Assembly (NCBI GenBank): GCA_000961725.1
Contig: LADS01000011.1
Span: 1 to 61,140 of the forward strand
DNA: 61,140 nucleotides
Direction of reading: 5' to 3'
From: Desulfobulbaceae bacterium BRH_c16a
GTDB taxonomy: Bacteria; Desulfobacterota; Desulfobulbia; Desulfobulbales; Desulfocapsaceae
Below the pieces are notes generated by a model, which saw only the letters and a list, made by a program, of their open reading frames with translations, ran no database searches and was not told the origin of the DNA. The position numbers were made by a program, and so were the translations under genes. Shown here piece after piece: positions 9,212 through 16,791 of this stretch (the first letter of the stretch is position 1; each line of letters begins with the position of its first letter).

Positions 9212-10095
9212 CGCTCACCATTGCTCAGTTCGGCCAGGATCACCGCCATTTTTTTGCCGTTCTGTGGCGCCTGGGCCCGGACATGGTTGTTGAAAAGCAG
9301 CACTCCCTGTTCGGCCCGGGCGGCCAGGGGCAAAAGACGACTGCTGCACCAGGCCCGCAGTTCTTCATCCGAGTAGTCGTAATTGAACTTTTTCTGCATA
9401 TTGCCCGACCGCCAGCCCTCCCGGTTACGCCCGTGAAAGCGGCCATAAAAAAGGGCGGGATTGGTCACCACATCGAGGGCGGGGAAAAGCCCCGGCAAAG
9501 CCGGGGCGTCGACCGTAACCAGAGTGACCCGCCGTCGCTCGAGTTCGGCGAACACCGGATCGGCAGCCCAGCTGTGATGGCGGAATTCCACCGCTACAGG
9601 CAGTTCCTGCAGGCCGTCGAGCAAAGCGGCCAGATAACTGCGATTTGCGACACTGCGGTCAAAATCGGGGGGCAGCTGGATCAGCACGGCGACCAGCCGC
9701 TTTTTCAGCGGCGCAATGCCCTGCCGGTACAGCGCCAGTTGCTCCCGCCAGTTGTCGTCCCGTTCATGGGTCATGGTCCGGGTCAGTTTGGCGGCAAACA
9801 GCAGCTGCGGGGGGGCCTTTTCGACCATCCGGGCGAGAGCCTCGGCCCGGGCCATCTGATACCAGGTGTAATTGAGCTCGACCACCGAAAACGAGCGGCC
9901 GTAGAGGCCAAGCATCGCCGTGCTTTTCGTCCCCGGCGGATAAAAACCGCTGTCGACCCATTCGGTATAGGAATAGCCGCAGGTCCCGACAGACACCGGG
10001 CATATCCGCTCCGGGCGTCCTGCCGCGGGCGGACAATGGATCTCCACCCGCCCCGGCGAAATGCCGCTATTTTCGCTTGCCATCGTACTCCGCAT
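9208..10095 (-). CDS. DUF72 (YecE-like) TIM-barrel protein in the SOS operon
   Basis: 295 residues with all DUF72 hallmarks: SVGTCGYSYTEW near residue 36, FAAKLTRTMTHER, PVAVEFRHHSW, YGRFHGRNREGW and GVLLFNNH near the C-terminus. The biochemical activity of DUF72 is not established. It lies between lexA and imuB, overlapping lexA by 29 bp (a second in-frame ATG at 10083 has GGAG 4 nt upstream) and sharing ATGA with imuB. It takes the place that imuA (RecA-like) holds in the canonical lexA-imuA-imuB-dnaE2 cassette, which suggests, but does not prove, a function in damage tolerance. Confidence 0.85.
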   Translation of the reverse strand: MRSTMASENSGISPGRVEIHCPPAAGRPERICPVSVGTCGYSYTEWVDSGFYPPGTKSTAMLGLYGRSFSVVELNYTWYQMARAEALARMVEKAPPQLLFAAKLTRTMTHERDDNWREQLALYRQGIAPLKKRLVAVLIQLPPDFDRSVANRSYLAALLDGLQELPVAVEFRHHSWAADPVFAELERRRVTLVTVDAPALPGLFPALDVVTNPALFYGRFHGRNREGWRSGNMQKKFNYDYSDEELRAWCSSRLLPLAARAEQGVLLFNNHVRAQAPQNGKKMAVILAELSNGER

Positions 10096-10708
10096 GTCTG
10101 CCCCGAATAACCCCGATCACTTTCCCCTGCACCAGCAGATCGCCGAACGGGTAGCACATCACCGGAAAGGCGTCGTTGGCCGGCCGAAGCTCAATGTGAT
10201 CGGCATACAGAAAAAACCGTTTCACCGTCGCCTCCTCGCCCCGCACGAGGACCGCGACGACTTCGCCGTTTTCGGCATATTGGCGAGGTTCACAGACCAC
10301 CAGATCGCCGTCGAAGATCCCGGCATCTTTCATCGACTGCCCCTTGATACGCAGGCAGAAGAGATTCTCGCCGGCAAAAATCGATGGATCGACCAGCACC
10401 ATTCCCTCCCACTCCTGCTGGGCATACATCGGCAAGCCCGCCGTGATCTGGCCGATAATGGGCAGCTCACGGCCTCGCCTTGCGCTCCGCTGCTCCCCAT
10501 GGCCGGAGTAAAGACGGATAGTCCTGCTGTAGTGGCCATCGCGGGCAAGCACCCCTTTTTTTTCCAGCTGGGTCATCAACTGCGCCACTGCCGTATGGCT
10601 GACCCCCAGGTCGCCGGCCGCCTGGCGCAAGGTCGGAATCCGCCCGTCGTCATCCATTCGTTCGGTCAGATAGTCGAGAAACTGCTGCTGTTTTTCCGTT
10701 AGCTCCAT
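10067..10708 (-). CDS. lexA: LexA repressor
   Basis: 213 residues. The N-terminal winged helix-turn-helix (LTEKQQQFLDYLTERM ... TLRQAAGDLGVSHTAVAQLM) is followed by a peptidase S24 domain. The self-cleavage site is Ala90-Gly91 (GQITAGLPM), the catalytic Ser is S125 (IKGQSMKDAG) and the Lys is K163 (ATVKRF). The recognition helix is unlike that of E. coli LexA, so a non-E. coli operator is expected. It is first in a minus-strand operon with DUF72, imuB and dnaE2 and sits behind its own promoter, so it should autoregulate the cassette. Confidence 0.93.
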   Translation of the reverse strand: MELTEKQQQFLDYLTERMDDDGRIPTLRQAAGDLGVSHTAVAQLMTQLEKKGVLARDGHYSRTIRLYSGHGEQRSARRGRELPIIGQITAGLPMYAQQEWEGMVLVDPSIFAGENLFCLRIKGQSMKDAGIFDGDLVVCEPRQYAENGEVVAVLVRGEEATVKRFFLYADHIELRPANDAFPVMCYPFGDLLVQGKVIGVIRGRHAEYDGKRK

Positions 10709-10718
10709 AGTCGCCTCA

Positions 10719-10732
10719 ATGTATATTTACAT
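10719..10732 (-). promoter_or_regulatory. Candidate LexA operator
   Basis: ATGTATATTTACAT is a perfect inverted repeat ATGTA-N4-TACAT lying 11 bp upstream of the lexA ATG. A related motif, ATACATGCACAT, lies at about 10750-10761 over the promoter. Position and symmetry fit autoregulation by LexA. The sequence differs from the E. coli SOS box (CTGT-N8-ACAG), as is common for second LexA lineages tied to imuB/dnaE2. Confidence 0.6.
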
Positions 10733-10746
10733 TTGCTTTTTCAATA

Positions 10747-10774
10747 AATATACATGCACATTTAATTTTGTCAA
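10747..10774 (-). promoter_or_regulatory. Sigma-70-type promoter of the lexA operon
   Basis: On the minus strand TTGACA (10774-10769) is followed after 16 bp by TATATT (10752-10747). This is close to consensus and places transcription start about 30 bp before the lexA ATG, with the inverted repeat at 10719-10732 near the start point. Confidence 0.65.
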
Positions 10775-10901
10775 TGCACTTGCCCGCTTCCGGACAAGAG
10801 CATCGTCAAGAGGTGTTGTTGAAATGAAGTCCTGCAGAATTTGAGGAAGTATTCCGAATGAATGCCGTGAGAGGTCTTACGGGAAGATCGGGAGGTGTCT
10901 T

Positions 10902-12785
10902 TCAGCCACCGCCCAGGCAGTTCGAGATCTGCTGCCAATCACCCTTCTCCACCCACTTCAGCTTCTCGGCAAAGGACCGGTCGCTCAGGTATGTTTTCCC
11001 GGTGCGCGCTCTCTCCAGGTATTTCCTGTACTGCCCCGGGCCGCCATTGTACATGGCATAGACCCCTCTGGTCAGCAGGCCGGTGTCGATCCCTGGGGCA
11101 GGAGCCTTATCGCGGAGTGCATGGCGACGCAGATAGAGGTCGGCAATCTCGCACCCCGCCAAAGCATTGTAGCGGATATCCCACCGCAGCTGGCTGATGT
11201 CGTACATCCCGCGCCACACCCGTTCGTTGACCTGCATGACGCCGACCGACGTCTGGTTATACGACAACAGGTAGGTGAGTTTCTTGCCTTTTTCAACAAA
11301 CTGGCGGAAACAGCTTTCCTGCCATGCCATGGCAATAATCATCGTCTGGTACATCTCATGGAGATGGTCGGGAAGCTGCTGCCTGGCCAGGACTGCCAAG
11401 GAAGCATCGTCAAGCACCTTCCTCACCCGCTCGACATACTCGATCTTGTTCCCCCCCGGAACTCTCCACTCAAGAATTTCCCCGAAGGGCTGGCCCTCGG
11501 CAGCGCAAACCGGGGCAAAAAGAAAATCCGAGATTCGCGAAAAAGGATCGTATTCTTCTTCCTCAATCGGCAAATCGATCTCCTGCAGCTCGTCATCCTG
11601 AGTACTTCTGCTTTTCAACATCGGCAACTGCAGCAGTTTTCTCAACTCGTCATCGACCTCTAAACTGTAGGGCAGCGGAGTGTCCCTTCCGGTCAACATG
11701 GAGGCGAGACGCAAAAGTCCCTGCTCGCTGATTTCAACCCCCAGGGTCGGACCCATCCGGTCAAAAATCGCCAGGGCGTCGGCCGCGGTGAAAAAAGCCA
11801 GATAGCCGAGACTGTTATCCGATGGCCGGGCATACAGTTGCCTCCTGAAAACAGGCGCCAGATCGCGCCAGGCCCGGACAAACTGCTCCCGCACAAAATC
11901 CCGACTGAAGTCCTCCCTATCCAGCGTCGCCACAAAAGCATGCCGGGTATCGAGCAGTACATCTATGAGCAGTTCGTGGTCCTCCGGACTGAGGGGATCG
12001 AGAGCCATGGTGATGAGCAGCTGAACCAGCAGAGCGTCCCAGGTCTCCCAGACCCGGACCAGCCACCGGTGCTCCTCCAGACTCAACACGGCGCTCTCTG
12101 CCTCCTCATCCGGATCGTACACCTCCTCCACCTCGGCTATGAGCTGGACCACCACTCCATCCTTTTCGACGGTGGTGGTCCCGCCACGCAGACTGTCGAG
12201 CATGGCCTGGGTAGCCTGCCGCGCCTCTTCATGGAAAAGGGGTGCGAGAAAATCGCGGAGGTCGTGAATGGGCGGGGCAAGATTGATGCGAATCCGACCG
12301 AGATGTTCATACACCCGAGGCTTGGCAAATTCCCAGAGAAAGCCGGCAATGGTCGCCGGTTGCCGATTGAGGGTGGAAAGACTTGAATCGATCGTTCGAA
12401 AACCAAGGCTGAAAGACTGACTGTCAAATACCGGTTGCTGCACAAGCGTGATATATCCCTGCCATTCGACGGGAACAAGACATTCCTGTCCCAGCTGGGT
12501 GCCGACCCGGATGGACAGACGCATTTCAAGCTGAAGGAACCGTCCCGCCGAGGAAAATCTCGGATCCGAAGCTCCGAGATACATGCAGTCCGACGGGGTT
12601 CCGATGATTGCCGCGCTTTTGTTTTTTTCGCCGAATGCCTCCTTGACGATGAGGGAAGTAAGCAGCTTGTGATCGAGCGTCAGAGGCAGGACCACCTGCT
12701 CGGCATGTCCCGTAGTAACAAAGAACAAGAAGAAAGAAAGTGTCCAAATCCAGACTGACGGTGTCTTCCGCATAATTTTCTTCAT
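10902..12785 (-). CDS. Exported lytic transglycosylase-like protein with a long N-terminal region
   Basis: 627 residues starting with a signal peptide (MKKIMRKTPSVWIWTLSFFLFFVTTGHA). The C-terminal 170 residues have the SLT fold signature: catalytic Glu in AMAWQESCFRQF, then NQTSVGVMQVNERVW, NALAGCEIADLYL and AMYNGGPGQY. The roughly 430 residues before it match nothing I recognise and include an acidic stretch (LPIEEEEYDP). It would cleave peptidoglycan in the periplasm. It is the last gene of a minus-strand group with an HDOD protein (6 bp gap) and a GspE/PilB-type ATPase, so local wall opening for an envelope machine is a reasonable guess. Confidence 0.8.
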   Translation of the reverse strand: MKKIMRKTPSVWIWTLSFFLFFVTTGHAEQVVLPLTLDHKLLTSLIVKEAFGEKNKSAAIIGTPSDCMYLGASDPRFSSAGRFLQLEMRLSIRVGTQLGQECLVPVEWQGYITLVQQPVFDSQSFSLGFRTIDSSLSTLNRQPATIAGFLWEFAKPRVYEHLGRIRINLAPPIHDLRDFLAPLFHEEARQATQAMLDSLRGGTTTVEKDGVVVQLIAEVEEVYDPDEEAESAVLSLEEHRWLVRVWETWDALLVQLLITMALDPLSPEDHELLIDVLLDTRHAFVATLDREDFSRDFVREQFVRAWRDLAPVFRRQLYARPSDNSLGYLAFFTAADALAIFDRMGPTLGVEISEQGLLRLASMLTGRDTPLPYSLEVDDELRKLLQLPMLKSRSTQDDELQEIDLPIEEEEYDPFSRISDFLFAPVCAAEGQPFGEILEWRVPGGNKIEYVERVRKVLDDASLAVLARQQLPDHLHEMYQTMIIAMAWQESCFRQFVEKGKKLTYLLSYNQTSVGVMQVNERVWRGMYDISQLRWDIRYNALAGCEIADLYLRRHALRDKAPAPGIDTGLLTRGVYAMYNGGPGQYRKYLERARTGKTYLSDRSFAEKLKWVEKGDWQQISNCLGGG

Positions 12786-12791
12786 CTCCTT

Positions 12792-13631
12792 TCAACCAAA
12801 GAGAACAGATGTATCTTCCAGGTGAATCTCCAGTTCGGCGAGATCGATCTCGGAAAGATTCAGCAGGCGAGCTTCTTCCTTGGTGGAAAGCACCAGAGAA
12901 TCATCTTTGGCAAGTCCGATACCAAGCTTCGAACAAGCCATATTGGCAAGGCGAACCAGCAGGAGCATATAATTCCTGGTATCATAGTCGCTCCTGTGGT
13001 GGTCTCTGGTAACGAGACAATACTCCTCGGGCATATTCCACTTTTTCATCAGGTTGTACCCCTGTTCCGCATGCAGACTGGACATCGACTCCAGCAGCAA
13101 GGCATGGGTGACCGGCAGTTCTTTATTTTTATTCCGCAACTGGTCGACCACCATCAGGACAAACAATTTTCCGACATCATGAAAAAGACCGGCAAAAAAA
13201 ACATGGTTTTCAAGCTCATCGAATTTGCAGCGCTTTGCCAGCCATCGCACGCCGAGCGCACAGCCAACCGAATGCTGCCACAGCTGTTTCATGATCTGGT
13301 TGAGCTCCTTGTCTTTGCTCCTGAACTGGTTTCTCGAAGCCACCAGGAGCGCAATACGTCCCACTTCCTGCATGCCGAGGCGAATAATCGCCGCCCTGAC
13401 CGTGAGAATCTCGACGAGTCCATGGTAAAATGCCGAATTAGCCATCTGCAGGATCTGGCTTGAAAGCGATTGATCCCCCACCAGAATATTTTCCACAACT
13501 TTCATGTCCGGCTCTTTTTTCACCAGTTCCTGCTGAACCCGCAGGGCTGCGGAACTGAATACCGGCAGGACTACACTGTCGGATTCGATGCATTCCGTTA
13601 TCACATCGATAAACGATTTACTTTGTTGCAT
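12792..13631 (-). CDS. HDOD domain signalling protein
   Basis: 279 residues matching the HDOD family: VLPVFSSAALRVQQ, VGDQSLSSQILQMANSAFY and RAAIIRLGMQEVGRIAL in the N-terminal half, and a partial HD motif FFAGLFHDVGKLF followed by HAEQGYNLMKKWNMPE and RDHHRSD. HDOD proteins lack proven enzyme activity and act in signalling. The gene starts 4 bp after the GspE-like stop and ends 6 bp before the transglycosylase start, so the three are one operon. Confidence 0.85.
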   Translation of the reverse strand: MQQSKSFIDVITECIESDSVVLPVFSSAALRVQQELVKKEPDMKVVENILVGDQSLSSQILQMANSAFYHGLVEILTVRAAIIRLGMQEVGRIALLVASRNQFRSKDKELNQIMKQLWQHSVGCALGVRWLAKRCKFDELENHVFFAGLFHDVGKLFVLMVVDQLRNKNKELPVTHALLLESMSSLHAEQGYNLMKKWNMPEEYCLVTRDHHRSDYDTRNYMLLLVRLANMACSKLGIGLAKDDSLVLSTKEEARLLNLSEIDLAELEIHLEDTSVLFG

Positions 13632-13635
13632 TCTA

Positions 13636-15507
13636 TCATTCTCCGCAGAGACGGCGTATTTCCATTAACGGACGGGGTTTACTGAGTTTTGGCAGACATC
13701 GCAGAATCTCGTCGAGACTGGTTATGCCGGCCGCGGCTTTCACCAGTCCATCTTCCAGCAGGGTGATCAGGCCGGAATGCTCGACACTGATCTGGCGTAT
13801 CTCATAACTGGTTCTTTGTTCGAGAATGGCGTTTCGCACCAACTCATTCAGCACCAGCAGCTCGAACACGCCAACCCGGCCTTTATAGCCTGTCTGTTTA
13901 CACTCGGTACAACCGCGCCCTTTTCTAAACCCGGCGCCCTGGACATCGGCCGCTGAAATCCCCAGCCTCTGCAATTGGCTGGGGGTCGCTTTCGTTTCCT
14001 TGGCGCAGGAATCGCAAACCCGGCGTAAAAGTCTTTGCGCCAGGACGCTTACCACAGTTGAAGAAATGAGAAAGGGGGCGATATCCATATTGAGCAGACG
14101 GATAAGGCCGCCGATACTGTCTTCGGTATGGAAGGTACTCAATACCTTGTGCCCGGTCAACGCCGATTGCATCGCCATCTCAGCCGAACCGCTGTCCCTG
14201 ATTTCGCCGATCACTATGACATCGGGATCCTGACGGACGATATGCCGGAGAGTTTCCTCGAAGGTAAGATTGATGGAAGGGTCGATAGAGCACTGGGCGA
14301 TGCCGTCGATGACATACTCTACCGGCTCTTCCGCCGTGATGATGCTGATCTGCGGATTTTTGATGTGATTGATACAGCTGTAGACGGTCGACGTCTTGCC
14401 CGATCCGGTAGGGCCGGTCACCAGCAGCACGCCGCTCGGCGGGTACACCGCATCCTCAAGAAACCTGTTCAGCATCTTGGGAGCCATGCCGATGGTCTGG
14501 ATGTCAAGCAGTTCCCGCTTCTGTTTCAGCACCCTGCACACAATCTTTTCGCCGTGCACGGTGACATAGAAGGAGACCCGGATATCGACCCGTCCCTCCT
14601 CATATTCAAACAGGATCCGTCCGCCCTGATGGCGCCGCCTTTCTGCAATATCGGCATCGCACATGATTTTTATGCGACTCGTCAGCGGAGGAAGGATATC
14701 CCGCGGAAAGTCTTTGTAGTGGCGCAACACGCCGTCCTCCCGAAACCTGATCTGCAGACGATCGGCCATCGGCTCGATGTGGATATCCGAACAATTTTCC
14801 TTGATGGCGGTGACAATCATCGAATTGACAATGCCTACCACGGTTTTCCCATCGACATTGATGGTTATGCCGGCTGCCATGTTGGCCAGGAGTTTGATGG
14901 TATCGCTTAAAGCTTTTTTCTCGGTAATTGCCAGACCGATCTGTCCCCCGAGATATTTCCTGGCAGTTTCGACGCCCTTTTTGTTGAGCGGATCGGCAAA
15001 GGCGACGAGGAATGTCCGGTCGGCGGCATTCTTGATCGGTAGAAACTGATGCTCAACGAGAATTTTCATGGGAATCCGGTCGACCAGGTCCTTGTCGACC
15101 AGAGACAGAGTTATATCCACCAGGGGAAGGCCGAGTTGAATGGACAGAACCCTGATAAAAACCCTTTCATCGATAAAATTGTATTTGACCAGAATCTCCC
15201 CGAGACGCTGATCCTGCTCCCGCTCTTTTTGAATATTGAAAGCCGCATTGAGATCGTCTTCCGAGAGATGTCCCAGTTCAACCAGCAGCTCACCGATCCG
15301 GATGGTCAAGCTGGTGTCCACCAGCACCTTCCGCACCATTTCATCCGAGACAACCCCCAACTCCTTCAGCACATTGAGCAGAGGTGCCGGAGTCGCAAGC
15401 TTTCTGCGAATTCTTTCGGCATGCTTGACCTGCGGTTCACTCACCATTCCCGACTGCAGAAGAAGACTGGCGATTTCACCGTATTCTGCGTTCTTGTCAC
15501 TTGCCAT
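13636..15507 (-). CDS. GspE/PilB-type secretion or pilus assembly ATPase
   Basis: 623 residues. The N-terminal third holds two MshEN/T2SSE_N-like segments (IGELLVELGHLSEDDLNAAF at 71-90 and RLGEILVKYNFIDERVF at 101-117), a module that in related ATPases can bind c-di-GMP. Then come Walker A GPTGSGKT (365-372), the Asp box, Walker B DVIVIGEIRD, the His box LSTFHTEDS, and a zinc tetracysteine (CDSC...CTEC). It should power a type II secretion system or type IV pilus, but no other components are in the window. It leads the ATPase-HDOD-transglycosylase operon. Confidence 0.9.
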   Translation of the reverse strand: MASDKNAEYGEIASLLLQSGMVSEPQVKHAERIRRKLATPAPLLNVLKELGVVSDEMVRKVLVDTSLTIRIGELLVELGHLSEDDLNAAFNIQKEREQDQRLGEILVKYNFIDERVFIRVLSIQLGLPLVDITLSLVDKDLVDRIPMKILVEHQFLPIKNAADRTFLVAFADPLNKKGVETARKYLGGQIGLAITEKKALSDTIKLLANMAAGITINVDGKTVVGIVNSMIVTAIKENCSDIHIEPMADRLQIRFREDGVLRHYKDFPRDILPPLTSRIKIMCDADIAERRRHQGGRILFEYEEGRVDIRVSFYVTVHGEKIVCRVLKQKRELLDIQTIGMAPKMLNRFLEDAVYPPSGVLLVTGPTGSGKTSTVYSCINHIKNPQISIITAEEPVEYVIDGIAQCSIDPSINLTFEETLRHIVRQDPDVIVIGEIRDSGSAEMAMQSALTGHKVLSTFHTEDSIGGLIRLLNMDIAPFLISSTVVSVLAQRLLRRVCDSCAKETKATPSQLQRLGISAADVQGAGFRKGRGCTECKQTGYKGRVGVFELLVLNELVRNAILEQRTSYEIRQISVEHSGLITLLEDGLVKAAAGITSLDEILRCLPKLSKPRPLMEIRRLCGE

Positions 15508-15720
15508 GGATGACCACCTGAAAACTATGTATTACAAAGCTATATTGCAAAGGGTGTCGCGCAACGATTCGAGAGCGTAACAAAAAATCAGCTTGTATAA
15601 TAGAGGAGATTGCAGCAGAAAAGCAATACTTGGTGAGCAACGGCTCTGGATAAAGGCCGTAAGAGAGGAGGTTCGATTCCGGCGAGAGCCGGAATCGAAT
15701 CCCTTTGGGCAAAAGTCGAC
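15508..15720. other. Intergenic region between DUF1566 and GspE-like genes
   Basis: Apart from the hairpin at 15672-15699, no gene is supported here. It must contain the promoter of the ATPase-HDOD-transglycosylase operon, but I could not pick a convincing -35/-10 pair. Confidence 0.4.
15672..15699. repeat. Perfect 12-bp hairpin, REP-like dispersed element
   Basis: TTCGATTCCGGC (15672-15683), loop GAGA and GCCGGAATCGAA (15688-15699) form a perfect stem. Read in one frame the element spells IPALAGIE, close to the IPAKAGIQ spelled by a dispersed palindrome found in many proteobacterial genomes. It lies just beyond the 3' end of the DUF1566 gene and could also stop transcription there, though no T-tract follows. 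Confidence 0.7.
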
Positions 15721-16665
15721 TCAGCCGATCGATCGGACCAGGCGGCCAAATCCACCGGGGATGGTCCCCGATGACCAGAAAGCCCGGCCCTGTTTATAAT
15801 CGACAAACCAGCAGCCGCCGGGTTTTCGCTGTGCCGCAACGAAGATAAACGGCTGTTCTTTGGAAAAGCAGGGGTGCAGGAATACCCCTTTGGTGTTTTT
15901 TAAAGGCTCCATCAGTGACATGGCCTCCTCCATGGAAGGCAGTCGCCAGTCGGTAAACCCTGCGAATTTTTGCCTGTTGAGTTCTTCGATATTTTTCTGG
16001 ACATAACGAAGGGAGCCGATATCAATCCCGTCCCGTTGCCACATAAGCGATGTTCGCCGATCGATGACGACTTCCGGATTGTCGCCGGCGGCAAAGGCGT
16101 TGGCAAAGCTTCCCGAGGGATTCAGTTCCGCCTCGAAAAAATTCCATTTCTTCAGCACCCCGGCAATCTCGTCGTCATTGATGACAGAGGGCTCCCCAGG
16201 CAGGCGGACAGTCTCGCCGGAGAAAGGATGCTTTGCCGCAGGCGGCAGCAGCGGCCCCATATCCTCTTTCAGGATCTTTTCCACCCGCGGCACAACCAGA
16301 CCTGAATCGCCCTTCTCATCCAGCACGTTGGCGATCAACCACTCTTTGATCTGCTCGTTGATGGCGTAACTCTTTTCGAAAATGGACGATTGTCCCTGGT
16401 CGGTCACACATTGCCTCACCATTTCCGGCGGTGCTTTGATTTCGGCCATGACTCTGGCATGTTTTACCGCTCTTTCCATCAGGCAGAGCTTCGGTTCGTC
16501 GCCCCAGTTATCGACAAAAAAATAGTAGACATACTCCTCGTTGTTCCGCACTCTTTCACGCCCTCCCCAGGATTCGAACGTTCCGAAAGACATATCGGGA
16601 TTCATCTCCCAGTCGATGGGACTGATTACCTGGTCACCGATTATTACCTTATGAAAAATCCCCAT
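15721..16665 (-). CDS. DUF1566 domain protein
   Basis: About 314 residues. The C-terminal half carries the DUF1566 (Lcl C-terminal-like) pattern: RTSLMWQRDG, then FAGFTDWRLPSMEEAMSLM and a final CWFVDYKQGRAFWSSG...RLVRSIG. The N-terminal half has no recognised domain and there is no signal peptide. The ATG at 16665 is preferred because GGAGGAAGGC lies directly upstream; a second ATG at 16677 would add four residues. Function unknown; DUF1566 is often fused to sensory or surface modules. Confidence 0.75.
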   Translation of the reverse strand: MGIFHKVIIGDQVISPIDWEMNPDMSFGTFESWGGRERVRNNEEYVYYFFVDNWGDEPKLCLMERAVKHARVMAEIKAPPEMVRQCVTDQGQSSIFEKSYAINEQIKEWLIANVLDEKGDSGLVVPRVEKILKEDMGPLLPPAAKHPFSGETVRLPGEPSVINDDEIAGVLKKWNFFEAELNPSGSFANAFAAGDNPEVVIDRRTSLMWQRDGIDIGSLRYVQKNIEELNRQKFAGFTDWRLPSMEEAMSLMEPLKNTKGVFLHPCFSKEQPFIFVAAQRKPGGCWFVDYKQGRAFWSSGTIPGGFGRLVRSIG

Positions 16666-16791
16666 GCCTTCCTCCATTGTGCGGGTGAGTTACTCGTTTC
16701 AAATTTTTTGCAGCTGGAGTAACGTAAGTATGCATACCGACCATTTATGTGACGATACGATTCATCTCAATAAGTAATAACTATTATCAAA

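Noticed and set aside
7985..9376. 463-codon plus-strand ORF opposite imuB
   Set aside because: Antisense shadow; the minus-strand frame has clear Y-family motifs.
15661..15700. GGTTCGATTCC motif read as a tRNA T-arm
   Set aside because: The rest of a tRNA (acceptor, D- and anticodon arms) cannot be found; the palindrome explains it.
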